Assembly: GCA_945900785.1 (NCBI GenBank)
Contig: CAMDJM010000044.1
Span: 1 to 39,531 of the forward strand
Reading direction: 5' to 3'
Source: Akkermansia muciniphila
GTDB taxonomy: Bacteria; Verrucomicrobiota; Verrucomicrobiia; Verrucomicrobiales; V1-33
Length of the DNA stretch: 39,531 nucleotides
Part shown: piece by piece, positions 1 to 8,403 of the stretch
Layout: every line of letters starts with the position of its first letter
How positions within the stretch are numbered: position 1 is the stretch's first letter
Made by a program: the position numbers and the translations under genes
The notes under the pieces: generated by a model
Databases searched by the model: none
Seen by the model: only the letters and a program-made list of their open reading frames with translations
What the model was told of the DNA's origin: nothing

Positions 1-404
1 CCGGGGTGGGAAAGATCTCAAAAAGTCACCCCTTTATTTTCACGAAAAGAACCCAGTGAATAAAAGACCGGGCAATTCAAAAATATATATATTTATTCGT
101 AATTACCATAGCCCAACCTTGGAAACTTAAGTCAGACAGGCTGCTAGTCCAGCGAATTCAGCAGGAGAAAGCCAGCCGTCGCCGCTAAAGGAGGTGAGTG
201 GTGCAATGGTAACAGCTGCGGTTGACGGAGCGACAGCAGAACCGAGCAGACCGCTGAACATCAGAAGATGGGTTTTTTCATAACAGAAGAGATGGACGAT
301 GGACGGGCGATGAGCTTTACCGAAACAGGAGCATCAAAGCAAGATTTAAGCCGCTGCGCTACTTCAATTCGTATGGAAACCGATCATATTCCTGATGGGC
401 GGCC
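1..404. other. Mostly non-coding, AT-richer stretch before the HU gene
   Basis: No intact gene is visible here. The first 130 bases are AT-rich, with an alternating AT run near 82-93, unlike the GC-rich remainder of the window. The only coding signal is a decayed gene start on the minus strand (127-281), listed separately. A perfect Shine-Dalgarno-like stretch at 187-197 precedes a 25-codon plus-strand frame, which I do not accept as a gene. I see no tRNA fold. Confidence 0.5.
127..281 (-). pseudogene. Relic N-terminus of a secreted protein (frameshifted)
   Basis: Reading leftwards from 281, ATG opens a six-residue frame (MKKPIF) that stops at once. An overlapping frame starting at 261 then encodes 44 residues and ends at 127. 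Joined by a one-base shift, the two give a plausible signal peptide (MKKPIF then LMFSGLLGSAVAPSTAA) followed by APLTSFSGDGWLSPAE. That last segment resembles, from memory, the start of long secreted repeat proteins common in Verrucomicrobia. Nothing continues it downstream. I infer a truncated and frameshifted remnant, but it could be chance. Confidence 0.3.
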
Positions 405-434
405 AAAAAACCGACCACTGGAACCAGTGGCCGG
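405..434 (-). terminator. Intrinsic terminator of the HU gene
   Basis: On the minus strand, CCGGCCACTG pairs with CAGTGGTCGG around a GTTC loop. This is a 10-bp stem with one G-T wobble, followed directly by six T. It lies about 50 bases after the HU stop codon and is in the right orientation to end that transcript. Confidence 0.85.
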
Positions 435-480
435 AATATAGTCTTTGGAGCCGTCCGGAGTGTCCCGGCGCGGCGGCCGT

Positions 481-756
481 TTACAGGCTTTTCTTCAGCA
501 CGGAAGAAGGCACAAAACGCACGCTTTTGGAGGCTTTGATCTTCATCGCTTCTCCGGTCTTGGGATTGCGGCCTTTCCGGGCCTTGCGGGCGGCGACTTT
601 GAAGGTGCCGAAGCCGATGATTTGGACGAGCCCATCCTTCTTCACTCCGAGGGCAATGGCGTCGAGCACGGCGGTCAGCACGTCAGCAGCCTGCTTTTTG
701 GAGGTTTCGTCTCCGTAGGATTTCTGGATGGCGTCGATGAGTTCAGCTTTGTTCAT
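481..756 (-). CDS. HU-family DNA-binding protein
   Basis: This 91-residue protein has the usual length of bacterial HU/IHF subunits. It begins MNKAELIDAI, the typical first helix. The saddle core GFGTF lies at residues 48-52 and the DNA-binding beta-arm signature GRNPKTG at 62-68, ending in a basic tail (VLKKSL). HU dimers bend and compact nucleoid DNA without strong sequence specificity. The gene stands alone, with a candidate promoter upstream and its own terminator about 50 bases beyond the stop. No Shine-Dalgarno sequence precedes the ATG. Whether it is HU-alpha-like, HU-beta-like or IHF-like cannot be decided, so no symbol is given. Confidence 0.95.
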   Translation of the reverse strand: MNKAELIDAIQKSYGDETSKKQAADVLTAVLDAIALGVKKDGLVQIIGFGTFKVAARKARKGRNPKTGEAMKIKASKSVRFVPSSVLKKSL

Positions 757-821
757 GATGTGATTTTTGGTGATGATGGTGAGGTGGTGCCCCAGGTAGG
801 GGGATACCGGAGATTAGGGTA

Positions 822-850
822 ATGATTAGTAAGCGTCTTTTCCAAGTCAA
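822..850 (-). promoter_or_regulatory. Candidate sigma70-type promoter for HU
   Basis: On the minus strand TTGACT (845-850, five of six matches to the -35 consensus) is followed after 17 bases by AATCAT (822-827, four of six matches to the -10). It sits 66 bases before the HU start. The spacing is ideal but the -10 is weak. A plus-strand TATAAA at 872-877 could be the -10 of the divergent carbonic anhydrase gene. Confidence 0.35.
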
Positions 851-918
851 ATCATAATGGAACATGAAAGCTATAAAAATATCAGGCAGATTGCCCCATA
901 ATGTGTAAATTTTTCCCC

Positions 919-1488
919 ATGAATGAACCCCCCGCCTTCCTCCTCCGCCAGCCCCGCATTGCCCCCACCGCCTTTATTGCCCCCAACGCCACACTGCTGG
1001 GCGACGTGAGCATCGGGGATCAGGCCAGCGTCTGGTATGGAGCCGTGCTGCGGGGAGACATCAACCGCATCGCGGTCGGCAGCCGTTCCAACATTCAGGA
1101 TGGCAGTGTGTTACATCTATCGGCGGAACACGCTTGCCTGATCGGGGACGATGTCACCGTAGGGCACATGGCCATGCTGCACGCCTGCACCATCGGCAAT
1201 GAAGTCCTGATTGGCATGGGGGCAATCATTTTGGACGGCGTGGAAATCGGCGACCGCTGCATCATCGGGGCTGGTGCCCTCGTCACCCAAAATAAAAAAA
1301 TTCCTCCCGGCTCCATGGTCATGGGCTCGCCGGCGAAAATCGTCCGGGACCTTTCCCAGGAGGAACAGGACAGCATCGCCGGCTGGGCTGCCCGCTATGT
1401 CTCGCTGATTCCCCACTACCATGCCCTTGCCCAAAAACCAGCTTCAACGGGTGAGGGGATGGGCCCGGAGCCTTCTCCAGTCAGCTGA
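919..1488 (+). CDS. Gamma-class carbonic anhydrase-like protein (YrdA/CaiE type)
   Basis: This 189-residue protein is a left-handed beta-helix made of hexapeptide repeats, such as ATLLGDVSIGDQASVWYGAV. The gamma-carbonic anhydrase residues are present: Arg45 and Asp47 in VLRGD, Gln60 and Asp61 in SNIQDG, and the three zinc-binding histidines His66, His83 and His88. The acidic loop carrying the catalytic glutamates of the archaeal Cam enzyme is absent, as in YrdA/CamH proteins, so CO2 hydration is possible but unproven. The length matches E. coli YrdA (about 184). I chose the ATG at 919 over 901 because MNEPPAFLLRQPRI fits the usual start and the six extra residues do not. It is convergent with the sulfatase operon. 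Confidence 0.88.
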   Translation: MNEPPAFLLRQPRIAPTAFIAPNATLLGDVSIGDQASVWYGAVLRGDINRIAVGSRSNIQDGSVLHLSAEHACLIGDDVTVGHMAMLHACTIGNEVLIGMGAIILDGVEIGDRCIIGAGALVTQNKKIPPGSMVMGSPAKIVRDLSQEEQDSIAGWAARYVSLIPHYHALAQKPASTGEGMGPEPSPVS

Positions 1489-1596
1489 AAAGGCCTTGCA
1501 GGTGGTAGAGGCGGGGCCACGATGGCAATACCGGCGGTGTTCCCAAAGACATGGCCTGCGTCCTTGGAAACCCCCGGAACCAAACCCTGACGGCCC

Positions 1597-1646
1597 GGCA
1601 GGCTCGTTGGCGGGGTCTTCCAGCGCATGGGGATCGTTTTGGAAGG
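1597..1646 (-). pseudogene. Short sulfatase C-terminal relic (duplicate of 1802-1846)
   Basis: Bases 1601-1645 match 1802-1846 inside the sulfatase gene at about 39 of the first 43 positions. In the same reading direction the relic encodes FQNDPHALEDPANEPAG, against LQNDPHELKDLANDPSQAG in the intact gene. This is the C-terminal motif typical of arylsulfatases. The flanking sequence no longer resembles a sulfatase. I infer either a leftover of a tandem sulfatase gene or a small local duplication in the gap between the two convergent genes. Confidence 0.5.
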
Positions 1647-1656
1647 GAACCCTGTT

Positions 1657-3087
1657 CTATTTTGTTCCGGCAGGGGCGGGAGGGGGCGGAGACCATTTTG
1701 AGTCGGCGGGGTTGGCCGAAGTGAGGAGGCAGGTGTCTCCGTATTCCTTTTGTTCCATGGCCAGACGGGTCATGAATTCGGCCACTTTGCCGGCCTGGGA
1801 GGGATCGTTGGCGAGGTCTTTCAGCTCATGGGGATCGTTTTGGAGATCGAAGAGCTGGCTGCGGTTGATTTTGGGATAGCGGATGAATTGCCAGCGCTCG
1901 TCGCGGAGGGAGCGTTGGACATCCGTATAGCAGGTGAAGGCGGTGTCGCGGACTTTGCTGGCTTTACCCATGATGACCGGGGCGAGGCTTTTGGCGTCGA
2001 GGCCCTTGGGGATACCGGTGCCAAGGAGGTCGCAGACGGTGGGAAAGACATCCATCAGATAGGCGAGGGCGTCCGTTTTGCCCGCAGGAATGCCAGGGCC
2101 GAGGAATACCAGAGGCACGTGCATGCCACCGTTGTGATAGACGTTCTGTTTGCCCGTAAGGCCCTGCTCCCCCAGGGAGAGACCGTTATCGCCCGCGATG
2201 ATAATGATGGTGTTGTCGTATTGTCCGGCGTCCTTCAGGGCCTGGATGATGCGGCCCACGTGGGCGTCCCAATAACTGATGGAGGCGTAGTAGCGGGCGA
2301 GTTTGGCCGTGATGTTTTCCCGGGTGCGGGGCCAGGCGACGGTGGCTTCATCCCGGATGGTCATCTCGCCATTGTCGAAGGGATGCAGGGGAAGGAAATT
2401 GGCCGGCATCGCCAGTTTTTCGGCCTGGTAGAGTGGATAATACTCCGGGGTGGCAAACTGGGGGTCGTGCGGCTCATTGCTGGCCATGTGGAGGAACATC
2501 GGGGCCTTGCCGGCGTGTTCCCTGATGAAGGCGATGATGTTGTTGGCATTGGTCTCGGAGTTGTAGCCGTTGACGTTGACGTCAAAGGGTTTGCAGAGGT
2601 CATTGGGATTCGCGCCAAACTTGCCGCTGCGGATCGTGGCATAACCGGCGTCCTTCATGGCGACAGGGAAGGTGGTGGTGGTGCCATCGCCATAACCATT
2701 TTTACGAAACAGGTGGCAGCCGGTGTAGAGCATGGTGCGGCTGGGCAGGCAGACCGAACCGATATGGGCTCCGAAGATATAGGCGTTTTTGAAAATAAAG
2801 CCGCGATTGACCAGTTGATCGAGATTGGGGGATTTAATATCAGGATTTCCCAGGGCAGCCAGGCCATCGGGCCTCAGATCATCGGCCAGCAGAAAGAGGA
2901 CGTTGGGTTTTTTACCGGAAGCGGCCGGCTGATCCTGCGCGGCGGTCAGGGAAGTGGTCAGGTGGACGAGACAAAAGACCGCCAGAGGCAGCCAGCGGAC
3001 CAGGCGGGAACTCCCTGCGGCTGGCCGGGGAGCAGGATCAGGTGAGCCGTCCTGGCGGGAGATTTCAATCTGGAAAAATGGAGGCAT
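1657..3087 (-). CDS. Secreted sulfatase (formylglycine-dependent, iduronate-sulfatase-like)
   Basis: From the ATG at 3087 the protein has 476 residues. A hydrophobic segment near residues 31-50 reads as a signal peptide. Sulfatase features follow: the metal-binding ADD at 68-70, and CLPSR starting at Cys113, which matches the C-x-P-S-R signature whose cysteine is converted to formylglycine. There is also a second metal/substrate region (GDNGLSLGEQGLTGK) and the C-terminal LQNDPHELKDLANDP. It should hydrolyse sulfate esters, probably of polysaccharides, outside the cytoplasm, though the substrate cannot be read. The frame extends upstream to 3162 only through a TTG codon, so the ATG is preferred. 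It follows the DUF1501 gene by 79 bases and probably shares its transcript. The maturase is not in this window. Confidence 0.92.
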   Translation of the reverse strand: MPPFFQIEISRQDGSPDPAPRPAAGSSRLVRWLPLAVFCLVHLTTSLTAAQDQPAASGKKPNVLFLLADDLRPDGLAALGNPDIKSPNLDQLVNRGFIFKNAYIFGAHIGSVCLPSRTMLYTGCHLFRKNGYGDGTTTTFPVAMKDAGYATIRSGKFGANPNDLCKPFDVNVNGYNSETNANNIIAFIREHAGKAPMFLHMASNEPHDPQFATPEYYPLYQAEKLAMPANFLPLHPFDNGEMTIRDEATVAWPRTRENITAKLARYYASISYWDAHVGRIIQALKDAGQYDNTIIIIAGDNGLSLGEQGLTGKQNVYHNGGMHVPLVFLGPGIPAGKTDALAYLMDVFPTVCDLLGTGIPKGLDAKSLAPVIMGKASKVRDTAFTCYTDVQRSLRDERWQFIRYPKINRSQLFDLQNDPHELKDLANDPSQAGKVAEFMTRLAMEQKEYGDTCLLTSANPADSKWSPPPPAPAGTK

Positions 3088-3166
3088 GATAGTGCGCGGC
3101 TGGTTGAATTTTTCAAACGTAAGGGCAGGGTTCCAACGGGAAGGACTGGGATGTCCTTTCAACCCT

Positions 3167-4549
3167 TCAGGCCAGGATACCCTTCACGACTTCCCCGTGG
3201 ACATCGGTCAGACGGAAGTCGCGCCCAGCGTAGCGGTAGGTCAGCTTTTCATGATCCATACCGAGCAGGTGGAGGATGGTGGCGTGGAGATCGTGATAGT
3301 GCACGGGGTTTTCCTGGGCGAAATAACCGAAGTCATCGGTGGCACCGAACTGGGTGCCGGCCCGGGTGCCGCCGCCGGCCATGAACATGGTGAAGCCGTG
3401 CGGGTTGTGGTCGCGGCCATCCTTGCCCTGGGCGGTGGGGGTGCGGCCGAATTCCCCGCCCCAGAGCACGAGGGTATCTTCCAGGAGGCCGCGTTGTTTC
3501 AGGTCGGAGATGAGGCCGGCGACTGGTTTGTCCATTTCGGCGGCCAGCCTGGCGTGATCCCGGCGGAGGTCGCCATGGGAGTCCCAATAACGGTGAGTGA
3601 CCTGGACGAAGCGCACCCCGGCCTCACTGAAGCGGCGCGCCATCAGGCATTGCTCTGCAAAGCTGCGGGTGGGATCCACATCGGCTCCGTAGAGTTTTTT
3701 GATGGAGTCAGGCTCGCCGGAAATGTCCTGCACGCCGGGCACCTCGCGCTGCATGCGGAAGGCGAGTTCGTAGGACGCGATGCGGGATTCCAGTTCGGGA
3801 TCCGGGCCGCGCTGGGCGAGGTGATCCTGGTTAAATGCTGCGAGAAGATCGAGTTCGCGGCGCTGGTCTGAGGGGTTGGCCAGCGGGCTGTGGATGAAGG
3901 GGACATGCAGCCCGCCGGCCCCGCCGCCGATGCGGGTGCCACTGAAGCGTGCGGGCAGAAAGGCGGAGGACCATGCTCCGGCTCCGCCGTGGCTGCCGCT
4001 GGGATTGATGGTGATGAAGCCGGGCAGGTTATCGTTTTCACTGCCCAGGCCGTAGTTGATCCAGGAACCCATGGAAGGGCGGGTGAAGGTGTCAGAACCG
4101 GTGTGCAATTCCAGAAGGGCCCCGCCGTGGCGGGAATTCGAGCAGCGCATGGAGCGGATGAAGCACAGGTCGTCGGCGATTGATGCAATATTAGGAAGCA
4201 AGGTGCTGACGGAGGCCCCGCTGGCACCGTGCTGTTGGAATTCCCAGGGGGAGCCCAGCAGATTTCCCGGAGCAGCGGAGACGATGCGGGGTCCGGTGAT
4301 GGGCAGGGGCTTTCCGTTATCGCGCCGGAGCAGCGGCTTGGGATCGAAGAGGTCCAGGGTGGAGGGGCCCCCGTGCATGAAGAGGAAAATGACGCGTTTG
4401 GCGCGGGCGGGCAGGCGGGGGGGGGTGAGGGCGGTGGCTTCCCTGCCCAGCAGGGCATTCAGGGCCAGCGCCCCGAAACCAGCACCAGCCCGTTGCAGCA
4501 TGGCGCGCCGGGTCAGGAGAAGGGGCGTGGGAACGGGGCGGTGGTTCAT
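3167..4549 (-). CDS. DUF1501 family protein with Tat signal
   Basis: This 460-residue protein starts with a twin-arginine signal (Arg14-Arg15 in TRRAML, then a hydrophobic stretch to about residue 32). The DUF1501 core includes FMHGGPSTLDLFDPKP near the start, and GGEFGRTPTAQ followed by DHNPHGF near the C-terminus. These proteins belong to the alkaline phosphatase/sulfatase fold and are abundant in Planctomycetes and Verrucomicrobia. They are nearly always encoded beside DUF1549/DUF1553 proteins, and their biochemical role is unknown. The ATG lies three bases past the stop of the upstream DUF1549/DUF1553 gene, so translation is probably coupled. A role in polysaccharide degradation is inferred only from the adjacent sulfatase. 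Confidence 0.93.
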   Translation of the reverse strand: MNHRPVPTPLLLTRRAMLQRAGAGFGALALNALLGREATALTPPRLPARAKRVIFLFMHGGPSTLDLFDPKPLLRRDNGKPLPITGPRIVSAAPGNLLGSPWEFQQHGASGASVSTLLPNIASIADDLCFIRSMRCSNSRHGGALLELHTGSDTFTRPSMGSWINYGLGSENDNLPGFITINPSGSHGGAGAWSSAFLPARFSGTRIGGGAGGLHVPFIHSPLANPSDQRRELDLLAAFNQDHLAQRGPDPELESRIASYELAFRMQREVPGVQDISGEPDSIKKLYGADVDPTRSFAEQCLMARRFSEAGVRFVQVTHRYWDSHGDLRRDHARLAAEMDKPVAGLISDLKQRGLLEDTLVLWGGEFGRTPTAQGKDGRDHNPHGFTMFMAGGGTRAGTQFGATDDFGYFAQENPVHYHDLHATILHLLGMDHEKLTYRYAGRDFRLTDVHGEVVKGILA

Positions 4550-4552
4550 GAG

Positions 4553-6517
4553 TTATTCAATGTAGAGAAATTCATTGCTGGCAAAAAGGACCCGGGCCAT
4601 GGCAGCCCAGGCGGCTGCTTTTCCATCCGGCGGAGCGCTATCCAAAAACGCTTCGCCCCGGAGGCGTTCGGCCGGGGTGGCTTCCCGGGCAAAAAGATGG
4701 CGGATCAGCCATGCCACACGGTCGCTGGTGGAAAGGTCAGGAGTGGCGCTGAGGAGGAGCCCGGCCAGGGCGCTGGAGGATTGGTGGACGAGGGGACTGT
4801 TCATCAGATAGAGCGCCTGCGGGCTCACCGTGGAGCTGCGCCGGTCGCCTTCGATCACGGCCGGATCGGGGAAGTCGAAGGCATTCAATCCATCATAGCC
4901 GGAACTCCGGAAGACGGGCAGATACAGGGTCCGGCGTGGTTTCTTCTCATATTCCGGCAGCATGCCGATATCCACATACTGTTTGGCGGCCACTTCCAGC
5001 AGGGATCCTCCCATGCTGGGATCGAGGCGGCCGGATGCCATCAGAATGGAGTCCCGCAGCACTTCGGCCTCCATCCGGCGGGGCTGCCAGCGGGCGTAGA
5101 GTTGGTTCTCCGGATCGGCCTGTTTCACGCCCGGGCTGGCCGCAGCGGATTGCTGCCAGGTGGCAGATCCCATGATTTCCCGGTGCAGGGCTTTGAGGGA
5201 CCAGTGGGACTGGACCAACCGGGTGGCAAAATGGTCCAGCAGTTCCGGGTGGGTGGGGGGCACGCCGAGTTGTCCGAAGTTATCCGGGGTGGGCACCAGG
5301 CCTCTCCCGAAGTGCCAGCGCCAGATCCGGTTGGCGATGACGCGGGCCGTCAGGGGATTGTCAGGAGAGCCGATCCACCGGGCCAGTTCCAGCCGGCCGC
5401 TGGAGGTTTTGGGCATCGGCGCCTGTTGCGGTCCTGCCAAAACCAAGGGGAGCCGGCGGGGGACCATTTCGCCGAGGGTCAAATAGTTCCCGCGCAAATG
5501 CACCGGGGCGTCTTCGGTAGGAGATTCCGTGACGCCAAGGACTTTGACCAGTGGTGGCAGTTCCCGGCCGAGACTGGCGATCAGCGTCTCCAGGCAGGCC
5601 TTTTCCTCTTCGGGGGTTTCCTTGCGGTTTTTATCCTGCTGCAGGCTGGCAATCTGCTGGTGCCTCGCCACCAGGGACGGATTCGATACAAGGTGCTCAT
5701 GCATTTCGGCCACCACGTTGTATTTCGTCAGGGTCCGGGTGGACATGAAGATGCCCGCCAGACCGTAGTAATCCTTGGCGGAAATGGGGTCGAATTTGTG
5801 ATCGTGGCAGCGGGCGCAGCCCAGAGTCATGCCGAGAAAGGCCCGTCCGGTGGTATCGATCTGCTCATCGGCAATGTCGCGCCGCATTTTATCCGGGTCA
5901 TCGCAGGCCAGCATTTTCGGGCCCACGGAGAGGAACCCCAGGGCGGTGAGTTGGCTCTGGCGTTGCTCCGGGCTGGCGGCGGGCAGGAGGTCACCGGCCA
6001 ATTGCTCGGTGATAAATTGATCGAAGGGTTTGTCCCGGTTGAAGGCATCGACCACGTAGTCCCGGTAACGCCAGGCCTCGGGGTGGGAAATGTTCTCATC
6101 CATCCCATTCGAGTCGGCGTAACGGGCAACGTCCAGCCAATGGCGGCCCCAGCGCTCGCCATAACGGGGCGAGTCCAGCAGTGCATCGATCAGCCGTGGC
6201 CAGGCGTCCAGCCGCTCATCGTGCAGAAAGGCCCCGGTTTGCTCCTCCGTCGGCGGCAGGCCATGCAGATCCAGATAAGCCCGGCGCACCAGGGTGCGGC
6301 GATCTGCGGGCGGGGCTGGAGTGTGCCCAGCCTCCCGGATCTTGGCCAGGATAAAATAATCCATCGGCTGAAGGGGCCAGTCCGGCGGAGCCGCGGCAGG
6401 GAGTGCGGCGGCTTTCACCGGCTGCAGCGACCACAAGGACGCGGCACCGGACTCGTTGCTTTCCCCGGCATGGAGGAAAGAAGTCAGGAGCAAAGCCAGG
6501 GGGAGAAGGCGGCACAC
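4553..6517 (-). CDS. DUF1549/DUF1553 domain protein
   Basis: The 654-residue product begins at GTG with a signal peptide (MCRLLPLALLLTSFLHAGES). DUF1549 spans roughly residues 45-250, with RRAYLDLHGLPPT, GRHWLDVARYADSNG and GCARCHDHKFDPI. The CxxCH in the last motif could bind haem c. DUF1553 spans roughly 365-640 (LTARVIANRIWRWHFGRGLV). Planctomycete relatives often carry an extra N-terminal PSCyt1 cytochrome-like domain, which is missing here, so this is the shorter form. Function is unknown; export and redox or extracellular-matrix roles are inferred from signal and motif. It is first in the operon with DUF1501 and sulfatase genes. No ATG lies in frame upstream, and the GTG directly precedes the signal peptide. 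Confidence 0.9.
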   Translation of the reverse strand: MCRLLPLALLLTSFLHAGESNESGAASLWSLQPVKAAALPAAAPPDWPLQPMDYFILAKIREAGHTPAPPADRRTLVRRAYLDLHGLPPTEEQTGAFLHDERLDAWPRLIDALLDSPRYGERWGRHWLDVARYADSNGMDENISHPEAWRYRDYVVDAFNRDKPFDQFITEQLAGDLLPAASPEQRQSQLTALGFLSVGPKMLACDDPDKMRRDIADEQIDTTGRAFLGMTLGCARCHDHKFDPISAKDYYGLAGIFMSTRTLTKYNVVAEMHEHLVSNPSLVARHQQIASLQQDKNRKETPEEEKACLETLIASLGRELPPLVKVLGVTESPTEDAPVHLRGNYLTLGEMVPRRLPLVLAGPQQAPMPKTSSGRLELARWIGSPDNPLTARVIANRIWRWHFGRGLVPTPDNFGQLGVPPTHPELLDHFATRLVQSHWSLKALHREIMGSATWQQSAAASPGVKQADPENQLYARWQPRRMEAEVLRDSILMASGRLDPSMGGSLLEVAAKQYVDIGMLPEYEKKPRRTLYLPVFRSSGYDGLNAFDFPDPAVIEGDRRSSTVSPQALYLMNSPLVHQSSSALAGLLLSATPDLSTSDRVAWLIRHLFAREATPAERLRGEAFLDSAPPDGKAAAWAAMARVLFASNEFLYIE

Positions 6518-6634
6518 GGGAGGAGCAACGGGCTGGAGGGCGTCACGCTTTCAGGCAGGAGGCGTGCCAGAACCAGTTGGCGGGGGCCTTTTAGCGCTTC
6601 CTCTCCTGCCAGCATCCCGTTCCCACAGAAGCCG

Positions 6635-6663
6635 TTGCGCAGGCTGCGGGCTTGTTTTAGAAA
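6635..6663 (+). promoter_or_regulatory. Candidate promoter for the kdsA-lpt-hpf operon
   Basis: TTGCGC (6635-6640) and TAGAAA (6658-6663) are separated by 17 bases, 15 bases ahead of the kdsA start. Four of six positions match consensus in each box. The short distance implies a very short leader, consistent with the absence of a Shine-Dalgarno sequence there. Confidence 0.35.
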
Positions 6664-6677
6664 ACCGTAGTATTTTT

Positions 6678-7520
6678 ATGACGACTCCTCCTCAAGTTAC
6701 CCTGCCGGTCATCCCGGTGGGTCCCCTGTCCATGGACGGGATCCAACCGCTCTTCATTCTGGGACCCTGCGTCATGGAGTCGGAGGCCTTTGTCTTGGAT
6801 ATGGCCCGGGCCATTCAGAAAATCACGTCTGAAATGGGAGTTAAGTTCGTCTTCAAAGCCTCTTACGACAAGGCGAACCGCACGTCTGGAGGCTCCTACC
6901 GGGGACCAGGTTGTGAGGCTGGTTGCGCCCTCCTCGCAGAAGTCGGCAAGGAATTGGGTGTTCCTGTGACTACCGATGTTCACTCGCCGGAGGAGGCGAA
7001 GATTGCCGGCAAATACATTGATGTGCTGCAAATCCCCGCCTTCCTTTGCCGGCAAACAGACCTGATTCTCGCCGCTGCGGAGACGGGGCGGGTGGTGAAT
7101 GTGAAAAAAGGACAATTCCTCGCCCCGTGGGACGTTCAAAACATTGCGGACAAACTGAAAGCGGCCGGAAATGAAAATTTCTTTTTTACTGAGCGCGGAG
7201 CCAGTTTTGGGTATAATGCCCTCGTGGCTGATATGCGATCACTCTACTGGATCCGCGAACAAGGGTATCGTGTGGTCTTTGATGCCACCCACTCTGTGCA
7301 GCGCCCTGGGGGCCTGGGCGGCAGCACCGGAGGGGATGGGCACCTCGCTCCGGTCCTGGCCCGGGCGGCGGTGGCGGCGGGCTGTGATGGCATTTTCATG
7401 GAAACCCACGTGGATCCTTCCAAGGCTCTCTCCGATGGCCCCAACCAGGTGCCCCTGGCGGATCTCTGCAAGGTCCTGCGCACCCTGGGGGCGATTCATG
7501 ATCTCGTCACCCCTGACTAA
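6678..7520 (+). CDS. kdsA: 3-deoxy-8-phosphooctulonate synthase (Kdo-8-phosphate synthase)
   Basis: The enzyme condenses phosphoenolpyruvate with arabinose-5-phosphate to make Kdo-8-phosphate, the precursor of the inner-core sugar of lipopolysaccharide, in the cytoplasm. The 280 residues form the DAHP-synthase-type TIM barrel. FILGPCVMES places Cys31 where metal-independent enzymes such as E. coli KdsA have Asn. Together with FDATHSVQRPGG, METHVD and SDGPNQVP, this indicates the metal-dependent class. FKASYDKANRTS is the conserved substrate loop. I chose the ATG at 6678 because the longer upstream frame encodes unrelated sequence. It heads an operon, with the next gene starting 13 bases after its stop, whose other members export lipopolysaccharide. 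Confidence 0.95.
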   Translation: MTTPPQVTLPVIPVGPLSMDGIQPLFILGPCVMESEAFVLDMARAIQKITSEMGVKFVFKASYDKANRTSGGSYRGPGCEAGCALLAEVGKELGVPVTTDVHSPEEAKIAGKYIDVLQIPAFLCRQTDLILAAAETGRVVNVKKGQFLAPWDVQNIADKLKAAGNENFFFTERGASFGYNALVADMRSLYWIREQGYRVVFDATHSVQRPGGLGGSTGGDGHLAPVLARAAVAAGCDGIFMETHVDPSKALSDGPNQVPLADLCKVLRTLGAIHDLVTPD

Positions 7521-7533
7521 AATCCACCACGTC

Positions 7534-8403
7534 ATGCGCCGCATCCTGATTCCCCTTACCAGCACGCTCCTGGCCGTGACCGCCCTGGCCCAGGCTCCCG
7601 CCGGGACTGATCCGGACTCCCCTGCCGCCAAGGCGGTCAAGGCCATGGAAGCGATGGATGCTCTGACAGAAGAAGCGCCTGCAGCCCCAGCGCCTCCTGG
7701 CGAAAAGTCCTCCAGGCCTATCAAGTCCGGGGCGGGGGAAGCAGGAAAGGATCCCGCCCTGCCTTTGCTCCCGGCCGCTGGCGGGGCCAGCCAGGGCATG
7801 GACCTGATGAGCCGGGCTAAATTGGATATGCTGATGCCTTCCGGCCGCAGCCACCGGGGGGTGCACTATCCGATGTATCGCCCGATGGAGCGTGCTCCCG
7901 AAAATCCTGCGGTGGCGCTATCGGCTTCTACGGTGGCGGTGGTGGGAGTCACGCCGCCTTTGGAATCTCTTTTTGAAAGTGATATTGTGACCCGGCTCGA
8001 TGATGATCACGTGCAGTTCGACCGCGCCAGGTGGGTCCAATATGAAGCCAAACCCGAAGGGGATGCCACGCTTACCCCTTCCATGACGCTGGAGATGGAG
8101 CGCGGCGTCTATGATCTGAAAAGCCAGATTCTGATGACCAGTCAGCCGGTGAAAATTGAAAACCAACAATTTGTGATTACTGGCGATACCATGCTGCATG
8201 ACCGCGCCTCCGGCCTCACCCGGCTCACCGGACGCGTCAAAATGACATTCTTTAACGAAGAACCGGAAACCGCTGCGCCCAAAATTAAACCGGCCCCGGC
8301 CCCATCTGCTGCTCCTGCCGTCTCTCCGGCGACCCGGACAAGCACCCCTGCGGTCACCCCCAAACCGCTTCCTGCACCCACCGCCAAGCCTAAAAAATCA
8401 TGA
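7534..8403 (+). CDS. LptC-like periplasmic lipopolysaccharide transport protein (probable)
   Basis: The 289-residue protein starts with a signal sequence (MRRILIPLTSTLLAVTALAQ). A Pro/Ala-rich linker runs to about residue 130. A beta-rich C-terminal region of about 110 residues includes LEMERGVYDLKSQILMTSQP and FVITGDTMLHDRASG. That pattern, beta strands describing a modified form and then the unmodified form, resembles the OstA/LptC fold that relays lipopolysaccharide across the periplasm. Identification rests mainly on position: it lies between kdsA and the LptA-like and lptB genes, as lptC does in Proteobacteria, and its stop overlaps the next start (ATGA). E. coli LptC is about 190 residues with an N-terminal membrane anchor, so the long linker is unusual. 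It could instead be a second LptA-like protein. Confidence 0.6.
   Translation: MRRILIPLTSTLLAVTALAQAPAGTDPDSPAAKAVKAMEAMDALTEEAPAAPAPPGEKSSRPIKSGAGEAGKDPALPLLPAAGGASQGMDLMSRAKLDMLMPSGRSHRGVHYPMYRPMERAPENPAVALSASTVAVVGVTPPLESLFESDIVTRLDDDHVQFDRARWVQYEAKPEGDATLTPSMTLEMERGVYDLKSQILMTSQPVKIENQQFVITGDTMLHDRASGLTRLTGRVKMTFFNEEPETAAPKIKPAPAPSAAPAVSPATRTSTPAVTPKPLPAPTAKPKKS

Noticed and set aside
191..201. Minus-strand TCACCTCCTTT equals the usual 16S rRNA 3' end
   Set aside because: The preceding bases do not match 16S rRNA, so this is an 11-base coincidence.
187..283. Perfect AAAGGAGGTGA motif before a 25-codon frame starting at 206
   Set aside because: The frame encodes nothing recognisable, it is antisense to a decayed gene whose ACC-TCC-TTT codons create the motif, and other genes in the window do not use such sites.
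1750..3045. Plus-strand open frame of 431 codons
   Set aside because: It is antisense to the sulfatase gene, whose catalytic motifs are intact.
4229..6670. Plus-strand open frame of 813 codons
   Set aside because: It is antisense to the DUF1549/DUF1553 gene, which has clear domains; GC-rich codon bias leaves the opposite frame open.
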